DNA of 9,548 nucleotides from Chloroflexota bacterium (GTDB lineage: Bacteria > Chloroflexota > Anaerolineae > Promineifilales > Promineifilaceae): NCBI GenBank assembly GCA_020353135.1, contig CP070688.1, forward strand, positions 2,720,870 through 2,730,417, given 5' to 3'. Positions 6,971-9,548 of this stretch are shown here, piece by piece. The notes beneath the pieces were generated by a model. That model saw only the letters and a program-made list of their open reading frames with translations, was not told the DNA's origin and did not search any database. Each line of letters begins with the position of its first letter. Position 1 is the first letter of the stretch. The translations under genes and the position numbers were made by a program.

Positions 6971-8665
6971 ATGACTGTATATCGGAGTGAAATCAGGGCT
7001 GGCGCCTATTATGATTCCGTGGTACTGATGCAATTGCAGCGAGCTCTTGCCGATCTGCCCGGTGTTATCGACGCGGGCGTTGTCATGGCCACGCCGGCGA
7101 ACTGCGAATTGTTGGAAGCCAGTGGATTCACGGCAGTACCAAATGCTGGCTCCGATGATCTCTTGATCGTGGTCAAGGCCGAGGATGCTTCATCGGCTGA
7201 CGCGGCCATCGGCCAGGTCGATGAGTTACTCACTCGGCGACGCGGTAGCACGGTTCAGTCGTTTCGCCCGCGCAGTTTGGAAGCCGCGGTCAAACAGCTG
7301 CCAGAAGCTGACTTCGTACTCGTGTCCGTTCCCGGTCGCTATGCAGCGTCTGTGGCGAGAGATGCGCTGCGCCTTGGAAAACACGTGTTTCTTTTCAGCG
7401 ATAATGTATCGGTGGCAGATGAAATGGCTCTCAAGAACGAAGGCCGTGACAAAGGTCTTTTGGTAATGGGACCGGATTGCGGCACGGCGATCATCGATGG
7501 CGTCGGTCTGGGATTTGCGAATCTGGTTCGGCGTGGATCAATCGGCATCGTCGGCGCCTCGGGTACCGGCATGCAGGCGATATCGAGCGCGATTCATAAT
7601 CTCGGCCACGGCGTCAGCCAAGCGATTGGCACCGGCGGCCGCGATCTGAAGCAGGAAATCGGCGCCATCACAACTCGTCAGGGTCTGACGCTCTTAGCCA
7701 GCGATCCAGATACAAGGGTCATCGTACTGGTGTCAAAGCCGCCAGAGAAGGGCGTAGCCGCCCAATTACTGACAATGGCGGCCGGTTGCAGCAAACCGGT
7801 TGTCGTCGATTTCATAGGTTACTCGCCTCCTGCGCGGCAGATGGGTCCGCTGCACTTCGCATCCAGTTTGAATGATGCCGCCCAATTGGCCGTCAGCCTG
7901 GCAGTTGGGACAAACCGAAATCCATCTGAAGTACGACAAACTGGAGATGAAGGAAGCGCTGGATTTCTCCGTGGCCTGTTCTCGGGTGGCACGCTGGCGT
8001 ACGAGGCGATGTTGGGGCTGCAGGCATTTCTGCAGCCGCTGTATTCGAATATTCCTATCTTCGAGGAACAGCGGCTGGACGATCCGTTGAAAAGCCGAGA
8101 GCACACAGTGCTCGACTTGGGTGAGGACGTCTTCACCCAGGGTCGCCTGCATCCGATGATGGACAATGACTTGCGCCTTCGACGGATGGCCCAAGAGGTG
8201 GCCGAGGCGAATGTTTCGATGATCATGCTTGATGTCGTCCTTGGCGAAGGCGCTCACCCGGATCCCGCTTCGGAAATCGCGCCCGCTGTCGAGCAGGCGT
8301 TGGGCGAGGCTCGAAGGGCAAATCGGCCACTTGATTTTGTGGTCGTGGTTATTGGCAGCGACGCGGACGCCCAGCAGTTGGAAGCTCAAGTCGAGCGCAT
8401 GTCCGAGGCAGGCGCAATTGTGTTTCAGGACACTGTCGAAGCCGTCAACTACGCCAGGATGAAACTGGCGCCAACTTACACAGATGCCGGTCAGCCACTT
8501 AAAGCAGGCGCATTTCAAGGTTCCCTAGCGGCTATCAATGTTGGCCTGGAGACATTCTACGATAGTCTGGTGGCTCAGGGCGCGGCGGCCGTTCACGTGG
8601 AATGGCGGCCGCCGGCTGGCGGCAATGAGAAGCTGCTAGCGTTACTAGAGCAAATGCGATCTTGA
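6971..8665 (+). CDS. fdrA: FdrA-family protein (oxamic transcarbamylase AllF-like)
   Basis: The 564-residue length fits E. coli FdrA (about 555). FdrA proteins resemble succinyl-CoA synthetase. In E. coli FdrA (AllF), with AllG and AllH, forms the oxamic transcarbamylase that converts oxalurate and phosphate to oxamate and carbamoyl phosphate. The N-terminus GAYYDSVVLMQLQRAL (11-26) and MATPANCELL (39-48) are family hallmarks. A Rossmann-like domain follows, with VMGPDCGTAI (165-174). The ligase-like part has GASGTGMQAISSAI (195-208), IGTGGRDL (219-226) and LVSKPPEKG (253-261). The C-terminal half has SGGTLAYEA (338-346), LDLGEDVFTQGRLHPMMDN (381-399) and VLGEGAHPDPA (423-433). Where succinyl-CoA synthetase alpha has its phosphohistidine motif (MGHAGA), this protein reads MGPLHFASS (291-299). 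An in-frame TAA directly precedes the ATG, so the start cannot be earlier; no good Shine-Dalgarno motif is seen. The 64-base gap from the amidase shows nothing else. Confidence 0.9.
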   Translation: MTVYRSEIRAGAYYDSVVLMQLQRALADLPGVIDAGVVMATPANCELLEASGFTAVPNAGSDDLLIVVKAEDASSADAAIGQVDELLTRRRGSTVQSFRPRSLEAAVKQLPEADFVLVSVPGRYAASVARDALRLGKHVFLFSDNVSVADEMALKNEGRDKGLLVMGPDCGTAIIDGVGLGFANLVRRGSIGIVGASGTGMQAISSAIHNLGHGVSQAIGTGGRDLKQEIGAITTRQGLTLLASDPDTRVIVLVSKPPEKGVAAQLLTMAAGCSKPVVVDFIGYSPPARQMGPLHFASSLNDAAQLAVSLAVGTNRNPSEVRQTGDEGSAGFLRGLFSGGTLAYEAMLGLQAFLQPLYSNIPIFEEQRLDDPLKSREHTVLDLGEDVFTQGRLHPMMDNDLRLRRMAQEVAEANVSMIMLDVVLGEGAHPDPASEIAPAVEQALGEARRANRPLDFVVVVIGSDADAQQLEAQVERMSEAGAIVFQDTVEAVNYARMKLAPTYTDAGQPLKAGAFQGSLAAINVGLETFYDSLVAQGAAAVHVEWRPPAGGNEKLLALLEQMRS

Positions 8666-8739
8666 CTTCCGGACCGGCTGGCAAATAGACATGATAAGGG
8701 CGACTGGCGCTGACGTGAAGATGCAAGGGCGCCGATACG

Positions 8740-8744
8740 AGGAG
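8740..8744 (+). promoter_or_regulatory. Shine-Dalgarno motif of the DUF1116 gene
   Basis: AGGAG lies 9 bases before the ATG at 8754, with AAAGGGAA also in between. This is the best-formed ribosome binding site in the operon and supports the chosen start. Confidence 0.6.
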
Positions 8745-8753
8745 TAAAGGGAA

Positions 8754-9548
8754 ATGGTAAACATCGAACAGGCTAATAATACGGCAGTTGAGCGAATGAT
8801 GTCTGCCCGGCCGATCCTTACTCGCGTGATGCCAGCCCGCGATGTGATACCGGGCATGCGCGACAATTTGCTGCTTCACGCCGGCCCGCCGATATCATGG
8901 CAGCGCATGTCAGGCCCGCTGAAGGGAGCAGTCATCGGCGCTCTGCTCTTTGAAGGTTTGGTCGATGACGAAAAGGCGGCCGAGGTCATGATAGAGAACG
9001 GCGAGATAGACTTCGCACCATGCCATCACTATCGCACCGTAGGTCCTATGGCCGGCGTAACGTCGGCGTCAATGCTCGTCTACGAAATCGAGAATGTCAC
9101 CCATGGTAACAAGGCCTACTCCAATCTCAATGAGGGATATGGCAAGGTATTGCGCTATGGCGCGTACAGCCAGGAAGTGATCGACAAGCTTCGCTGGATG
9201 AATGAAGAAATGGGACCGGCGCTGGCGGAAGGGCTTGGCCAGAGCGAAGGGCTCGACATCAGGGCTCTGTTGGCCGAGGCGTTGCACATGGGAGACGAGG
9301 GGCACAATCGCAATAAGGCCGGTTCCCTAATCTATCTCAAGTTATTGTCGCCTCTAATTGCTAGCAGCAGTTGCGATGATGAGACGAAGGCAAAAATCCT
9401 AGGGTTCCTTGGCGACAACGCGCTGAGCGTGTTGAATCCCGTCATGGCGGCCTGCAAGGCGATGGCCGACGCCGCCCATGGCGTCGAGGGCAGCACGGTC
9501 GTTACGACTATGGCCCGTAACGGCACCGACTTCGGCATCCGGGTGAGC
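8754..9548 (+). CDS. ylbE: DUF1116 (YlbE/AllG-like) protein, 5' part
   Basis: The frame starts at ATG 8754 and stays open to the right edge, giving the first 265 residues of a family whose E. coli member has about 420. The hallmarks of DUF1116 (PF06545) are clear: LLHAGPPISWQRMSGPLKGA (40-59), FAPCHHYRTVGPMAGVTSAS (87-106), HMGDEGHNRNKAGS (178-191) and TMARNGTDFGIRVS (252-265). In E. coli this protein is AllG, which is required with AllF (FdrA) and AllH for oxamic transcarbamylase activity. Here it follows the FdrA gene by 88 bases, the same order as in E. coli. The conserved His, Cys and Asn residues suggest an intact protein, but about a third is outside the window. The E. coli order predicts a DUF2877 (YlbF/AllH) gene next. 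The exact substrate of this version is not known. Confidence 0.9.
   Translation, partial: MVNIEQANNTAVERMMSARPILTRVMPARDVIPGMRDNLLLHAGPPISWQRMSGPLKGAVIGALLFEGLVDDEKAAEVMIENGEIDFAPCHHYRTVGPMAGVTSASMLVYEIENVTHGNKAYSNLNEGYGKVLRYGAYSQEVIDKLRWMNEEMGPALAEGLGQSEGLDIRALLAEALHMGDEGHNRNKAGSLIYLKLLSPLIASSSCDDETKAKILGFLGDNALSVLNPVMAACKAMADAAHGVEGSTVVTTMARNGTDFGIRVS

Noticed and set aside
7766..8518. 250-codon open frame on the minus strand inside the FdrA gene
   Set aside because: It lies wholly antisense to a well-conserved FdrA sequence, its product is rich in His, Cys, Arg and Gln without a recognisable domain, and it has no gene context. It is a shadow frame.
8706..8733. GGCGC/GCGCC inverted repeat in the FdrA-DUF1116 gap
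   Set aside because: It has only 5 bp with an 18-base loop and no T-run, which is not enough for a terminator or operator call.
8691..8747. 18-codon ATG frame in the gap between FdrA and DUF1116
   Set aside because: It ends 6 bases before the DUF1116 start, which would allow coupling, but it has no ribosome binding site of its own and the length is within chance expectation.

Overview
The window carries seven plus-strand genes and no RNA genes, mobile elements or CRISPR arrays that I could see. The DNA looks moderately GC-rich with mixed codon use (TTA, CTA and AGG codons are all used), Shine-Dalgarno motifs before some genes, and one very good sigma70-type promoter. Large polytopic GT-C glycosyltransferases next to YfhO-type proteins, followed by a Mo-hydroxylase/FdrA catabolic cluster, suggest a free-living bacterium. 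Chloroflexota is my best guess, but it is inference with low confidence.

Region 1 (about 1-3956) is an envelope pair: the 3' part of a polytopic dolichyl-phosphate-mannose-type (GT-C) glycosyltransferase-like protein, cut by the left edge, and a full-length 964-residue YfhO-family membrane protein 22 bases downstream. Both probably act on lipid-linked sugars at the cell surface.

Region 2 (3957-4143) is the only sizeable gap. It holds a short hairpin just after the YfhO stop, a near-consensus promoter (TTGACA, 17 bases, GATAAT) and a Shine-Dalgarno motif. It separates the envelope genes from an unrelated metabolic operon.

Region 3 (4144-9548, continuing past the right edge) is a catabolic operon. 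In order it encodes the FAD subunit and the [2Fe-2S] subunit of a xanthine dehydrogenase/CO dehydrogenase-type molybdenum hydroxylase, an amidase-signature hydrolase, an FdrA-family protein, and the first 265 residues of a DUF1116 (YlbE/AllG) protein. In E. coli, FdrA, YlbE and YlbF (AllF, AllG, AllH) together form the oxamic transcarbamylase of anaerobic allantoin use, which passes a carbamoyl group to phosphate. My inference is that this operon oxidises a nitrogen heterocycle or ureide with the Mo-hydroxylase, opens or trims it with the amidase, and recovers a carbamoyl group as carbamoyl phosphate with the FdrA/DUF1116 complex. The molybdopterin (large) subunit and the DUF2877 (YlbF/AllH) partner are not in the window. 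Both are predicted to lie downstream, and the substrate cannot be read from this sequence.
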